40,458 bases of DNA from Candidatus Daviesbacteria bacterium (GCA_016183225.1 JACPEZ010000031.1:1-40458); one strand, 5' to 3'; counted from the stretch's first letter, positions 8,806 to 17,515 are shown. Notes: generated from the sequence alone by a model not told the origin. Made by a program: numbers and translations.

Positions 8806-9156
8806 ATGAAAAACTTGCCCAAGCCGCTGCTTTTAATAATAGTCCTGTTAGCCGTAACTGTGACCGCTTTGATAACCTATGGTTTAAACTCCCGGAGAGT
8901 CACCAAAACCGATATTGACACGGCCGTCAATCAGGCCAAATATTTATATCAGATGCGAAAATCCCAGGAAGAGGATTTTTCTCAAGGGCCCTGTTTATCC
9001 AATGCCCTGATGACAGATTGGGTGGCAGATCTTGTTCACAACCCCCGGGAGGAGGCAGATAATTTGCCTCATAATCAGTGTCCGGCTTATCTGGAGGGTA
9101 GAGCTCATCATTTTGTAGAACTGGATCTTGAGGGAAATTTAATTAGAGCGCGATGA
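8806..9156 (+). CDS. Small membrane-anchored/exported hypothetical protein
   Basis: N-terminal TM; ATG 8806 preferred; preceded by GATAAT -10 in a perfect inverted repeat ATTATCT-N11-AGATAAT (8774-8798). Confidence 0.65.
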   Translation: MKNLPKPLLLIIVLLAVTVTALITYGLNSRRVTKTDIDTAVNQAKYLYQMRKSQEEDFSQGPCLSNALMTDWVADLVHNPREEADNLPHNQCPAYLEGRAHHFVELDLEGNLIRAR

Positions 9157-11654
9157 AATATCTAACACTGCCTGTCCATTTAATTAAATTCTGGTTCGTA
9201 GAGAGTTTTGATGTTTTTTTGCGAACCTGGAAAAATCTGATTTCCTTTCTGGAAGAAGATTTGGCAGTTGGGCTGATGGTGAAACTGATTTTTACCCCCC
9301 TTTTTCATGATTCAAGTTATGTTGGCCGGGGTTTGAGCATAATTTTCAGATCGGGCAGAATTTTAATCGGGCTTTTTGCCTTTGCCGTGGCCACTACCTT
9401 AATGATGGTGCTTTGTATTTACTGGTTGTTGCTGCCTTTGCTTTTCGTCCTGGATATTCCGCCATTTGCAAGCAGAGTGTTGTTTTTGTCAGGATTGGGT
9501 ATATTTGTAATTCACGTTTTTACCCATCCCCACAAAAAAATTTATCAGGTAGATAAAACTACTTTCTGGGATGCTTCAACGGTCAAAAAAGATGATTTGA
9601 CCATGCGTGCGCTTTTATCCGGCAGGGAAGTGGTAGATCTTTTATCCAATCTGGAAATTCAAATCAGCCATATCCCCAATTTTGAAATTTCCGACAAAGA
9701 AGAGACGGGGCGTTCTGCCTGGGAACTGGCCAAAAAAAGCGGGGCCGAGTATCTTACCCCCTATCATTTTTTTGTGGCCGCCATCAAGGAGATTCCCAAC
9801 ATTGATCAAATCCTGCTGCGGATGGACTTAAATCCGGCAGATTTTGAGGATGTGCTGTTTTATCTTGACCTGAAAAGAAGCACCTGGCGGACGGTTTTTC
9901 TCTGGGACAGCGATTTTGCGGTGCATCATCTCAAAGGGGTTAACCGGGGCTGGCTGGGCACGCCTACCCCGGCTTTGGATTTGGTGGGAGTGGATTTAAC
10001 CAAAGAGGCGGCCAAATACGGCTTCCCCGATCTTAAAAGAAAAAACGGGGTGGTAGAGGAAATTATTTCCATTTTATCTCAAACTACCGGCCGCAATGTG
10101 GTGGTGGTGGGGGCGCCGGGCAGCGGCAAATCTGCTCTGGTGAAGTTTTTGGCCAAACAGATTGTGGCAGGGGATGCGCCCGATGCCTTGTCCACTAAAA
10201 GACTGGTCATGCTGGATTTGACCAAACTTTTATCCGGCATCAAAACCCAGGGTGATTTGGCAGAAAGAGTGAAAACCGTTTTTGAAGAGGTTTCTTTTAC
10301 CCAGAATGTCATCATTGTGATCGAGGAAATTCACGATTTAGGTCTGGGGGAAGCCGGCTCCAGCTTTAATTTATATTCGCTGCTGCTGCCCTATCTTGAG
10401 AGTGATACTTTCCAGTTTCTGGCTACCACCGAGGCGGAAAATTATTCCCGGATTTTGGAAAAAAACGGCAGTTTCGCCAGGCTGTTTAGAAAGTTGGAGC
10501 TCCCTCCGGCCACCCCGGAGGAAACCCTGGAGATTTTGCAGGACCGGGCCATTGCGCTGGAGCGAAAAAATAAAATTAAAATCACTGCCGTTTCTTTAAA
10601 GGAGATTGTTAAACTCTCCTCCAAACTGATCCATGACCGGGTCTTGCCGGATTCGGCGGTCAGCATTTTGAAAGAGGTTCAAACCAGGGCGGTTAATGGC
10701 TGGGTGACTAAAGATATAGTGCGAGGAGTGATGTCTCAATCCGTCAAGGTACCTCTGATGGAGATAGGCACAGCCGACAAGGGGAGGCTGTTAAATTTGG
10801 AAAGCGAAATCCACGCCAGGTTAATTGATCAGGAGCAGGCAGTTAGGGCAGTGTCCGATGCTCTGCGCCGCTCTGTTACCGGACTGCGGGAAGAAAACCG
10901 GCCTATCGGATCATTCCTCTTTGTCGGTCCCACCGGAGTTGGCAAGACGGAGCTTGCTAAAACTTTGTCCGAGGTGTATTTCAAAACCCAGGGAGCCTTT
11001 TTGCGGTTTGACATGTCCGAATATCAAAATCCCGAGTCTGTAAACCGGCTGATCGGCGCATCAGGAGAAGGGGGACAGTTAACAGAAGCCGTCAGAAACC
11101 GGCCTTATGCTCTGCTTTTATTGGATGAGTTTGAAAAAGCCGACCAAAAAATATTAACGCTCTTTTTACAGGTTTTGGAGGATGGCAGGTTAACAGACGG
11201 GGCAGGCCGGACAGTCAATTTTGAAAATACCATTATCATTGCGACATCGAATGCCGGATCGCTCTCGATTGCTCAAGGATTGGCCGGCGGGAAAAACTTA
11301 ACACAAATAGATAAAGAGGTTAATGAGGAACTGTTAAAAATTTTCAAGCCGGAACTGGTCAACCGGTTTGATGAAGTCGTTATTTTCAAGCCGTTATCCG
11401 AGGATGATCTGCAAAAAATAGTTAAATTAAAACTGGATTCTTTGCAGAAACAACTCAAAGATAAAGGCTATCTGGTGGAATTTGACGGGCAACTGGTTTC
11501 AGAACTCGGCAAACGCGGCTTTGATCCTGTTTTGGGAGCCCGCCCCTTGCGCCGCCTCATCCAGGATACCCTTGAATCCAAACTCTCCAAACTAATTTTG
11601 GAAAATAAACTAACAAAGGGACAACCCTTTAAGGTTGGATCGGAACTGTTGTGA
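9153..11654 (+). CDS. Membrane-anchored Clp/HSP100-type AAA+ ATPase (two AAA modules, N-terminal TM segments)
   Basis: GAPGSGKS and GPTGVGKTELAK Walker A; LLLLDEFEKAD Walker B; C-terminal ARPLRRLIQDTLESKLSKLIL; hydrophobic segments in first ~130 aa. Confidence 0.88.
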   Translation: MKYLTLPVHLIKFWFVESFDVFLRTWKNLISFLEEDLAVGLMVKLIFTPLFHDSSYVGRGLSIIFRSGRILIGLFAFAVATTLMMVLCIYWLLLPLLFVLDIPPFASRVLFLSGLGIFVIHVFTHPHKKIYQVDKTTFWDASTVKKDDLTMRALLSGREVVDLLSNLEIQISHIPNFEISDKEETGRSAWELAKKSGAEYLTPYHFFVAAIKEIPNIDQILLRMDLNPADFEDVLFYLDLKRSTWRTVFLWDSDFAVHHLKGVNRGWLGTPTPALDLVGVDLTKEAAKYGFPDLKRKNGVVEEIISILSQTTGRNVVVVGAPGSGKSALVKFLAKQIVAGDAPDALSTKRLVMLDLTKLLSGIKTQGDLAERVKTVFEEVSFTQNVIIVIEEIHDLGLGEAGSSFNLYSLLLPYLESDTFQFLATTEAENYSRILEKNGSFARLFRKLELPPATPEETLEILQDRAIALERKNKIKITAVSLKEIVKLSSKLIHDRVLPDSAVSILKEVQTRAVNGWVTKDIVRGVMSQSVKVPLMEIGTADKGRLLNLESEIHARLIDQEQAVRAVSDALRRSVTGLREENRPIGSFLFVGPTGVGKTELAKTLSEVYFKTQGAFLRFDMSEYQNPESVNRLIGASGEGGQLTEAVRNRPYALLLLDEFEKADQKILTLFLQVLEDGRLTDGAGRTVNFENTIIIATSNAGSLSIAQGLAGGKNLTQIDKEVNEELLKIFKPELVNRFDEVVIFKPLSEDDLQKIVKLKLDSLQKQLKDKGYLVEFDGQLVSELGKRGFDPVLGARPLRRLIQDTLESKLSKLILENKLTKGQPFKVGSELL

Positions 11655-11869
11655 TGAAAATTATAGATATATTTCCTGAATTAAACAATAAACAATTAGA
11701 CAGACTGTCAGAGTTTCTAGCTAATTTTTCATTACTGCTAATAGCCACTTTGGTTTTACCAAATCTGTTTGGAGTTAATACGCCAAATATGTTAGAATTA
11801 AATAGAGGGATATTAATAGCTTTAGCATCGTTGATAATGAGTTTGGTTCTAATAAAAAGAATAAAATGA
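11654..11869 (+). CDS. Small two-TM protein (module component A, locus 1)
   Basis: LSEFLANFSLLLIATLVLPNLFGVN...GILIALASLIMSLVLIKRIK; start overlaps Clp stop (TGATG). Confidence 0.7.
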   Translation: MKIIDIFPELNNKQLDRLSEFLANFSLLLIATLVLPNLFGVNTPNMLELNRGILIALASLIMSLVLIKRIK

Positions 11870-11973
11870 CATATCTGGAAACTTTTTATCTAATTTCATC
11901 AATTTTTTTGTTAACTATTTCGATAATAGTGGCTCCAACTCTTTGGAAACAGACAAGAAGGAGTAAGGCATGA
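11866..11973 (+). CDS. 35-aa single-TM protein (component B1): MTYLETFYLISSIFLLTISIIVAPTLWKQTRRSKA
   Basis: ATGA overlap with preceding stop; paralogous to the next ORF (VAPTLWK / LAPILWK); absent from ORF track. Confidence 0.75.
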   Translation: MTYLETFYLISSIFLLTISIIVAPTLWKQTRRSKA

Positions 11974-12077
11974 GCGAGCAGGTAGGTTCTTTCCTGACAA
12001 TATTATTTGCCTTTTTGGCTTTAGTCATTGTCTTAGCCCCAATCCTTTGGAAAAGACCTCATAGAAGCAGAAAGTAA
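11970..12077 (+). CDS. 35-aa single-TM protein (component B2): MSEQVGSFLTILFAFLALVIVLAPILWKRPHRSRK
   Basis: ATGA overlap with B1 stop; paralog of B1; absent from ORF track. Confidence 0.75.
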   Translation: MSEQVGSFLTILFAFLALVIVLAPILWKRPHRSRK

Positions 12078-12081
12078 GGGG

Positions 12082-12447
12082 ATGAAAAAGTGGTTTTTGA
12101 TAAGTCTATTGCTTTTTGTTTTCCCGGCGACAATTTTTGCTCAAGTAAATTTAGATCAAATAAATCAAAAAGTTAGCAATAGGTTTGAGGATGATGTGGT
12201 AAAAATGGCTGCTATTATGGAGGAGTTAAGGAACAGAAAAGGCATTACAGAAACTCGGGTGGCTTTTGGGGGAATAGATAATCAAATAAAATCAGCAGAT
12301 TACTGGATTACCTATGCTGCCGAAGCAATTGCCTTTCAGCGGGCCCAAAAATATACATCATTAAGTGATGTACGTTACAGCTTGCAAACTTTGGCAGGCA
12401 AAATTTTAAGAGCAAAGGCGGAGGTCAGAAAGGCACTAAATGAATAA
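12082..12447 (+). CDS. Exported hypothetical protein (signal peptide)
   Basis: MKKWFLISLLLFVFPATIFAQ signal sequence; in run with Clp ATPase and topA. Confidence 0.75.
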   Translation: MKKWFLISLLLFVFPATIFAQVNLDQINQKVSNRFEDDVVKMAAIMEELRNRKGITETRVAFGGIDNQIKSADYWITYAAEAIAFQRAQKYTSLSDVRYSLQTLAGKILRAKAEVRKALNE

Positions 12448-12670
12448 AAAAATAATTATTATAATTTTTATAATCATTATAGCGATTATATTATTTATAA
12501 TCTTAAAACCGGAAAAAGCAGAAAAAAGCCTGGTAAATCCCCAAACACAAACCTTTGAACAAACCCCAACTCCCACCCCTAAAACTTTTCAATTCGATGC
12601 ATCAACTGATCTCGGAAAAGAACTGGACTCTGTTAACCCGGAAGTGTTAGACTCTGATTTTAATGAATAA
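12440..12670 (+). CDS. Hypothetical membrane-anchored small protein with TP-rich linker
   Basis: N-terminal TM plus TPTPTPK; overlaps flanking ORFs. Confidence 0.6.
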   Translation: MNKKIIIIIFIIIIAIILFIILKPEKAEKSLVNPQTQTFEQTPTPTPKTFQFDASTDLGKELDSVNPEVLDSDFNE

Positions 12671-14615
12671 TTTAGTTGTTGTTGAGTCACCTACCAAAGC
12701 CCGGACCTTACAGAGGTTTTTGGGGGATCAATATCAAATTGAGGCCTCTATGGGTCATGTGCGGGATTTGCCAAAATCAGAACTTGGTGTTGATATCGAG
12801 CATGATTTTGATCCTCAATATCTAATTCCCCGCGACAAAAGAAAAAGAGTTAATGAATTAAAAAAAGTGGCAAAAGAGGCCGGTACTCTTTGGCTGGCTA
12901 CTGATCCGGACAGGGAAGGGGAAGCAATAGCATGGCATTTGGTCGAGTTGCTGCGCAACTCTAAAGTTCAAAGTTCAAAGTTCAAAGTTCAAAATGAAAA
13001 CATAAAAAGAGTGGTTTTCCATGAAATTACAGAAGAAGCCATAAAAGAGGCTTTTAAAAAACCCCGAGATTTGGATATGCAGCTGATTGATGCCCAACAA
13101 GCCAGAAGAGTTTTGGACAGGCTGGTGGGTTACAAACTTTCTCCTTTACTTTGGCAAAAAGTGAAAAGAGGGTTGTCTGCAGGCAGGGTTCAAAGTGTTG
13201 CTTTGCGTTTAATAGTAGAGAGAGAACGCGAGGTTACAGCTTTTAAGCCGGAGGAGTATTGGGTGATCGAGGCAGAGCTAAAAAATTCCGATGTTTTCAT
13301 AGCCACGCTTAAGGCAGATATTAAAAACGGGAAAGAAGCCAAAGAGCATGTTAAAAATCTGGAGAAAGCTTCTTATGTGGTGTCTAAAGTTACTCAAAAA
13401 GAAATCCGCCGCTACCCTTATCCTCCTTTTACCACCTCCACCATGCAGCAGGCATCTTCCAACCGGCTGGGTTTTTCCGCCAAAAAAACCATGATGCTCT
13501 CGCAAGCCCTTTATGAACATGGACTGATTACCTACATGAGAACGGATTCGGTTAATTTATCAACCGGAGCAGTTACGGCTGTTAGAAATTACATTGGGCA
13601 AAATTTTGGCAAAAAATACATCCCGCCCAGCCCCAGATTTTACAAATCCAGATCAAAAAATGCCCAGGAAGCTCATGAGGCCATCCGTCCCACCGATGCC
13701 GGCCGCATTCTTTCCCTGGCAGGCGGAGAGGCAGGGTTAACCAGAGATCATGTCAAGCTTTATGAGCTGATCTGGAAAAGATTTGTGGCCTGTCAGATGA
13801 GTGAGACGCTGGTAGATCAAACTACGGTAGATATAATAGCCAACAGCTACCTTTTTCGGGCTACAGGTAGCGTGATCAAGTTTGAGGGTTGGTTAAAATT
13901 GTATCAAGGAGAAGATGAGGAAGATCAAAAAGTGCTGCCGCAGCTTAATGAAGGTCAAAAACTGAATTTAATAAAGCTTTTGCCAACTCAACATTTTACC
14001 GAACCGCCCCCGCGATACAATGAAGCCTCCTTGATTAAAAAGCTGGAAGAATTGGGGATTGGCCGGCCCTCAACTTATGCGCCTATTTTATCCACTATTC
14101 AGGAGCGGTTTTATGTGGAGAAGCAGGAAAAAAAGTTTATCCCGACTGCCTTGGGGTTTGCGGTGAGTGATTTTCTGGTTAAATATTTTCCCGATGTTTT
14201 TGATTATTCATTTACCGCTCAAATGGAAGACCGTCTGGATGAGATTGCCCGGGGAGAGCGGCAGTGGGTACCAACAATTAGGGAGTTTTACGAGCCTTTT
14301 GCGAAAAAGCTGGAAGAAACAGGAGAAACAGCGGAAAAGGTGAAAGTGGCGCTGGAGTATGCAGGTAAAAAATGCCCCAAATGCGGCAAGGAATTAATAG
14401 TCAGAATTGGCCGGTTTGGCAAATTTCTGGCCTGCTCCGGTTTTCCCGATTGCAAGCATACGGAAAGTCTGGAAGAAAAAGTAAATGCAATTTGTCCGGA
14501 AGATGGCGGAGAAATCGTAGTCAGACACACTAAAAGGGGTAAAACATTTTACGGCTGCAAAAACTGGCCGGTCTGCAAATTTGCTTCCTGGACTAAACCA
14601 AAATCTCCTCATTGA
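12663..14615 (+). CDS. topA: DNA topoisomerase I
   Basis: VVVESPTKARTLQRFLG, TDPDREGEAIAWHL, YMRTDS active site, C-terminal zinc fingers CPKCG...C. Confidence 0.97.
   Translation: MNNLVVVESPTKARTLQRFLGDQYQIEASMGHVRDLPKSELGVDIEHDFDPQYLIPRDKRKRVNELKKVAKEAGTLWLATDPDREGEAIAWHLVELLRNSKVQSSKFKVQNENIKRVVFHEITEEAIKEAFKKPRDLDMQLIDAQQARRVLDRLVGYKLSPLLWQKVKRGLSAGRVQSVALRLIVEREREVTAFKPEEYWVIEAELKNSDVFIATLKADIKNGKEAKEHVKNLEKASYVVSKVTQKEIRRYPYPPFTTSTMQQASSNRLGFSAKKTMMLSQALYEHGLITYMRTDSVNLSTGAVTAVRNYIGQNFGKKYIPPSPRFYKSRSKNAQEAHEAIRPTDAGRILSLAGGEAGLTRDHVKLYELIWKRFVACQMSETLVDQTTVDIIANSYLFRATGSVIKFEGWLKLYQGEDEEDQKVLPQLNEGQKLNLIKLLPTQHFTEPPPRYNEASLIKKLEELGIGRPSTYAPILSTIQERFYVEKQEKKFIPTALGFAVSDFLVKYFPDVFDYSFTAQMEDRLDEIARGERQWVPTIREFYEPFAKKLEETGETAEKVKVALEYAGKKCPKCGKELIVRIGRFGKFLACSGFPDCKHTESLEEKVNAICPEDGGEIVVRHTKRGKTFYGCKNWPVCKFASWTKPKSPH
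12963..12990. repeat. Four perfect tandem copies of AAAGTTC within topA
   Basis: Direct reading; encodes SKVQSSKFKVQN insertion. Confidence 0.9.
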
Positions 14616-14653
14616 CAAAAGAGGCCTATATTTAGTATTATATTGAGGGCCTC
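14612..14653 (+). promoter_or_regulatory. pyrG promoter TTGACA-N18-TATTAT with predicted +1 at GGGCCTC (14647); flanking inverted repeat GAGGCC (14621-14626)/GGCCTC (14648-14653)
   Basis: Direct reading of promoter elements and initial transcribed sequence. Confidence 0.6.
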
Positions 14654-14679
14654 AAAAAGTTCCCCCAAATTTAAAATTC

Positions 14680-14798
14680 GAAGCACGAAGCACTAAATTC
14701 GAAACAATATTAAATGTTCAAAATTCTAATGTTTAAAACATTTGATAATTTGAATTTAGAATTTGTTTCGTATTTCGATATTAGAATTTCGAATTTAT
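14680..14798. repeat. Degenerate heptamer-period array forming a long imperfect inverted repeat (centre ~14735) ending at the pyrG ATG
   Basis: GAAGCAC GAAGCAC TAAATTC GAAACAA ... TGTTTCG TATTTCG ... AATTTCG AATTTAT in 7-nt register; central AATGTTT-A-AAACATT. Confidence 0.75.
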
Positions 14799-14799
14799 T

Positions 14800-16416
14800 A
14801 TGAAATATATTTTTGTTAGTGGTGGTGTGATTAGTGGAATTGGCAAGGGGACAACTGCCGCTTCAATTGCCTTTTTACTTAAAAACCAGGGCTACAAAAT
14901 TGCCCCGATTAAATTTGAAAACTACTTAAATTTAGATGCCGGAACTATTAACCCCATTGAACACGGCGACCCCTTTTTATGCGAAGACGGCACCGAAGCG
15001 GACATGGACATTGGCACTTATGAAAAGTTTTTAGATGAGGATATGGGCAAACCAAATTTTGTCACCATGGGCCAGATTTATCAGGAAGTAATAGACAGGG
15101 AGCGCCGCTTTGAATATAACGGCGAAGACGTAGAGGCCATTCCCTATATTACTGATGAGATTATCAAACGCATCAATAATGCCGGACGGGTCAAAAAAGC
15201 AGACATTGTCATTATTGAGCTGGGTGGCACAGCCGGCGAGTATCAGAATGTTTTTTACTATGAAGCTTCCAGAATTATGACTTTGCAAAATCCCGGAGAT
15301 GTTTTGCATATTCATGTGTCATATGTGCCAACCCCGCCCCATCTTGGCGAGCCCAAAACCAAGCCGACCCAGCTTTCTGTTCGAACTTTAAACTCTTTGG
15401 GAATTCAACCCGATTTTGTAATTACCAGATCAGAAAAATACTTGGATCAGCGAAGAAGAGAAAGGTTTGCTCTTTTTTGCAACATGAAGCCGGAAGATAT
15501 TATTTCCAATCCTGATTTGCCCTCGGTTTATGAAATCCCCCTGGTTTTGCACAAGCAGGAAATGGAAGAAAAAATCCTTAAAAAACTGGGACTAAAGTTA
15601 AGGAAATCAGATTTGTCAGCATGGGAAGCTCTGGTTGAGAAAATTAAAGCCAAAAAGAGTAAAGAAATTGAGATAGCCATTGTGGGTAAATATTTTGGCA
15701 CCGGAGATTACCAGCTGAAAGATTCTTATGCCGCTTTATTTGATGCTATTGACCATGCCTGTTTTTCTTTGGGAGTTGCGGTCAAAACAAAGTGGGTGGA
15801 TGCTGAACAAGTGGAAGCAAAAGGTCCGGAAATCATCGGTAAACCAAACGGGTTGATCGTGCCCATTGGCTGGGGAGAGCGGGGATCGGAGGGGATGATT
15901 ACAGCCGCCTCCTATGCCCGAGAAAATAAAATTCCTTATTTGGGTTTATGTTACGGAATGCAGCTTGCTGTGGTGGCTTTTGCCAGAGATGTGCTGGGTT
16001 GGGCCGATGCCAATACCACGGAAAATGATTCTAAAACCAAACATCCTGTTATCCATCTGATGCCCAAACAAAAACAGTTTATGAAAAGAAGAGCTTACGG
16101 GGGAACCATGAGGCTTGGCAGTTGGGATGCTATGGTTAAAAAAGGGACCAAAACTTTTGAGATTTATCAGAAAGAACTCACCTCCGAACGGCACAGGCAC
16201 AGATATGAGTTTAACAATGCTTACACGGAGGATTTTGAAAAAGCAGGGATGAAGATCTCGGCCAGATCTGTAGTTGAGAATCTGGCGGAAATTATTGAAC
16301 TGCCAAAGGATCAGCATCATTTTTATCTGGGCACCCAAGGTCATCCCGAATACAAATCAAGGCCATTGAATCCACATCCAATTTTTTTAGCATTTATAGA
16401 AGCTGCCAGTAAATAA
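14800..16416 (+). CDS. pyrG: CTP synthase
   Basis: MKYIFVSGGVISGIGKGTTAASIA; GLCYGMQLAVVAFARDVL glutaminase motif. Confidence 0.97.
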   Translation: MKYIFVSGGVISGIGKGTTAASIAFLLKNQGYKIAPIKFENYLNLDAGTINPIEHGDPFLCEDGTEADMDIGTYEKFLDEDMGKPNFVTMGQIYQEVIDRERRFEYNGEDVEAIPYITDEIIKRINNAGRVKKADIVIIELGGTAGEYQNVFYYEASRIMTLQNPGDVLHIHVSYVPTPPHLGEPKTKPTQLSVRTLNSLGIQPDFVITRSEKYLDQRRRERFALFCNMKPEDIISNPDLPSVYEIPLVLHKQEMEEKILKKLGLKLRKSDLSAWEALVEKIKAKKSKEIEIAIVGKYFGTGDYQLKDSYAALFDAIDHACFSLGVAVKTKWVDAEQVEAKGPEIIGKPNGLIVPIGWGERGSEGMITAASYARENKIPYLGLCYGMQLAVVAFARDVLGWADANTTENDSKTKHPVIHLMPKQKQFMKRRAYGGTMRLGSWDAMVKKGTKTFEIYQKELTSERHRHRYEFNNAYTEDFEKAGMKISARSVVENLAEIIELPKDQHHFYLGTQGHPEYKSRPLNPHPIFLAFIEAASK

Positions 16417-16419
16417 CAG

Positions 16420-16432
16420 AATTGTTTCATTG
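16420..16432 (+). repeat. Left 13-bp inverted repeat AATTGTTTCATTG flanking the four-helix-bundle gene
   Basis: Perfect reverse complement of 16839-16851. Confidence 0.8.
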
Positions 16433-16458
16433 CTACATTGTTGTTATTGTTAAAGAGC

Positions 16459-16830
16459 ATGAAGTATTTACAGTTAAATGATATTGATTGTTACAAGAAA
16501 GCTCTCAATTTATCAAATTATGTTTGGGATATTGTCATTGGATGGAGCTGGTTTGCTCAAAAAACCGTTGGGGTTCAGTTTGTTACAGCGCTTGATTCAA
16601 TATCAGCAAATATCGCTGAAGGATTTGGAAGATACGGCAAAAAGGACAAAATTAAATTCTATTATTACAGCTTTGGATCTGTTAAAGAAAGTTTAGATTG
16701 GAATGAAAAATCAAAGATTAGGAAACTGCTTACAAAACAGCAGTATGAGCATATATTAGGGGAATTACAAATTTTACCTAAAGAGATACACCAACTGATT
16801 AAGTTTACAAACGAGAAACTAAAGCAATAA
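16459..16830 (+). CDS. Four-helix-bundle protein (23S rRNA intervening-sequence-protein family)
   Basis: YKKALNLSNYVWDIV...VTALDSISANIAEGFGRYGKKDKIKFYYYSFGSVKES. Confidence 0.85.
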   Translation: MKYLQLNDIDCYKKALNLSNYVWDIVIGWSWFAQKTVGVQFVTALDSISANIAEGFGRYGKKDKIKFYYYSFGSVKESLDWNEKSKIRKLLTKQQYEHILGELQILPKEIHQLIKFTNEKLKQ

Positions 16831-16838
16831 AATTATAA

Positions 16839-16870
16839 CAATGAAACAATTTAACAATGGTAACAATGGT
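16839..16870. repeat. Right inverted repeat CAATGAAACAATT plus AACAATGG/TAACAATGG units; supplies the tmk start codon
   Basis: Direct reading; ATG at 16841 lies inside the repeat. Confidence 0.75.
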
Positions 16871-17509
16871 AATTTAATTGTTTTTGAAGGTATTGATGGA
16901 TCTGGGAAAACGACCCAGATTAAACTATTAACTAAATTGTTAAAAGTCAAAAAAATACCTTTTGAAGTAATTAGTTTTCCCCAATACGGCCAAAATGGGT
17001 ATGCCCAAAAAATTTTTGATTATCTTTCCGGCAAGCTGGGAAATTTAAAAGAGGTTGACCCGTATGAAATGGCTAAACTTTATGCCTCTGACAGAAAAAC
17101 TGTCAAAGATAAAATTGAAAATTGGCTGGCTGAAGGCAAATTAGTGATTGCCAATCGATATGTCTCCTCATCCAAAGCCCATCTGGGAGCCAATTTAGCG
17201 GAAGAAAAAAGAGCTGATTTTATCAAATGGATTGACCAACTGGAATATCAGGAAAACAGCTTGCCCAAAGAAGACTTGACTGTTCTTTTATCGGTTGACC
17301 CCAAAACCGGCCAAAAAAATTCAAAAACCAAAAACCATCCTGATATTCATGAAGATAATTTAAGCCATCTGACAAAAACCCGGGAAATTTTTCTGCAACT
17401 GGCTAAACATGAACAAGATTGGGTAGTGGTAGATTGCATGTCAAACTTCCAAATGAAATCTCCTGAAGAAATCCAAAAAGAAGTAGTTGCAGAATTAAAA
17501 AATATATGA
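16841..17509 (+). CDS. tmk: Thymidylate kinase
   Basis: LIVFEGIDGSGKTTQI P-loop; NRYVSSSKAH DRY-like motif. Confidence 0.93.
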   Translation: MKQFNNGNNGNLIVFEGIDGSGKTTQIKLLTKLLKVKKIPFEVISFPQYGQNGYAQKIFDYLSGKLGNLKEVDPYEMAKLYASDRKTVKDKIENWLAEGKLVIANRYVSSSKAHLGANLAEEKRADFIKWIDQLEYQENSLPKEDLTVLLSVDPKTGQKNSKTKNHPDIHEDNLSHLTKTREIFLQLAKHEQDWVVVDCMSNFQMKSPEEIQKEVVAELKNI

Positions 17510-17515
17510 TATTCT
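17487..17515 (+). promoter_or_regulatory. Promoter TTGCAG-N17-TATTCT for the aspartokinase leader
   Basis: Exact 17-nt spacing; ATG of leader ORF 9 nt past the -10. Confidence 0.55.

Noticed and set aside
12440-12500. Poly-Ile/AT tract as a regulatory repeat
   Set aside because: Explained as the TM segment codons (ATT/ATA/ATC) of the small membrane protein.
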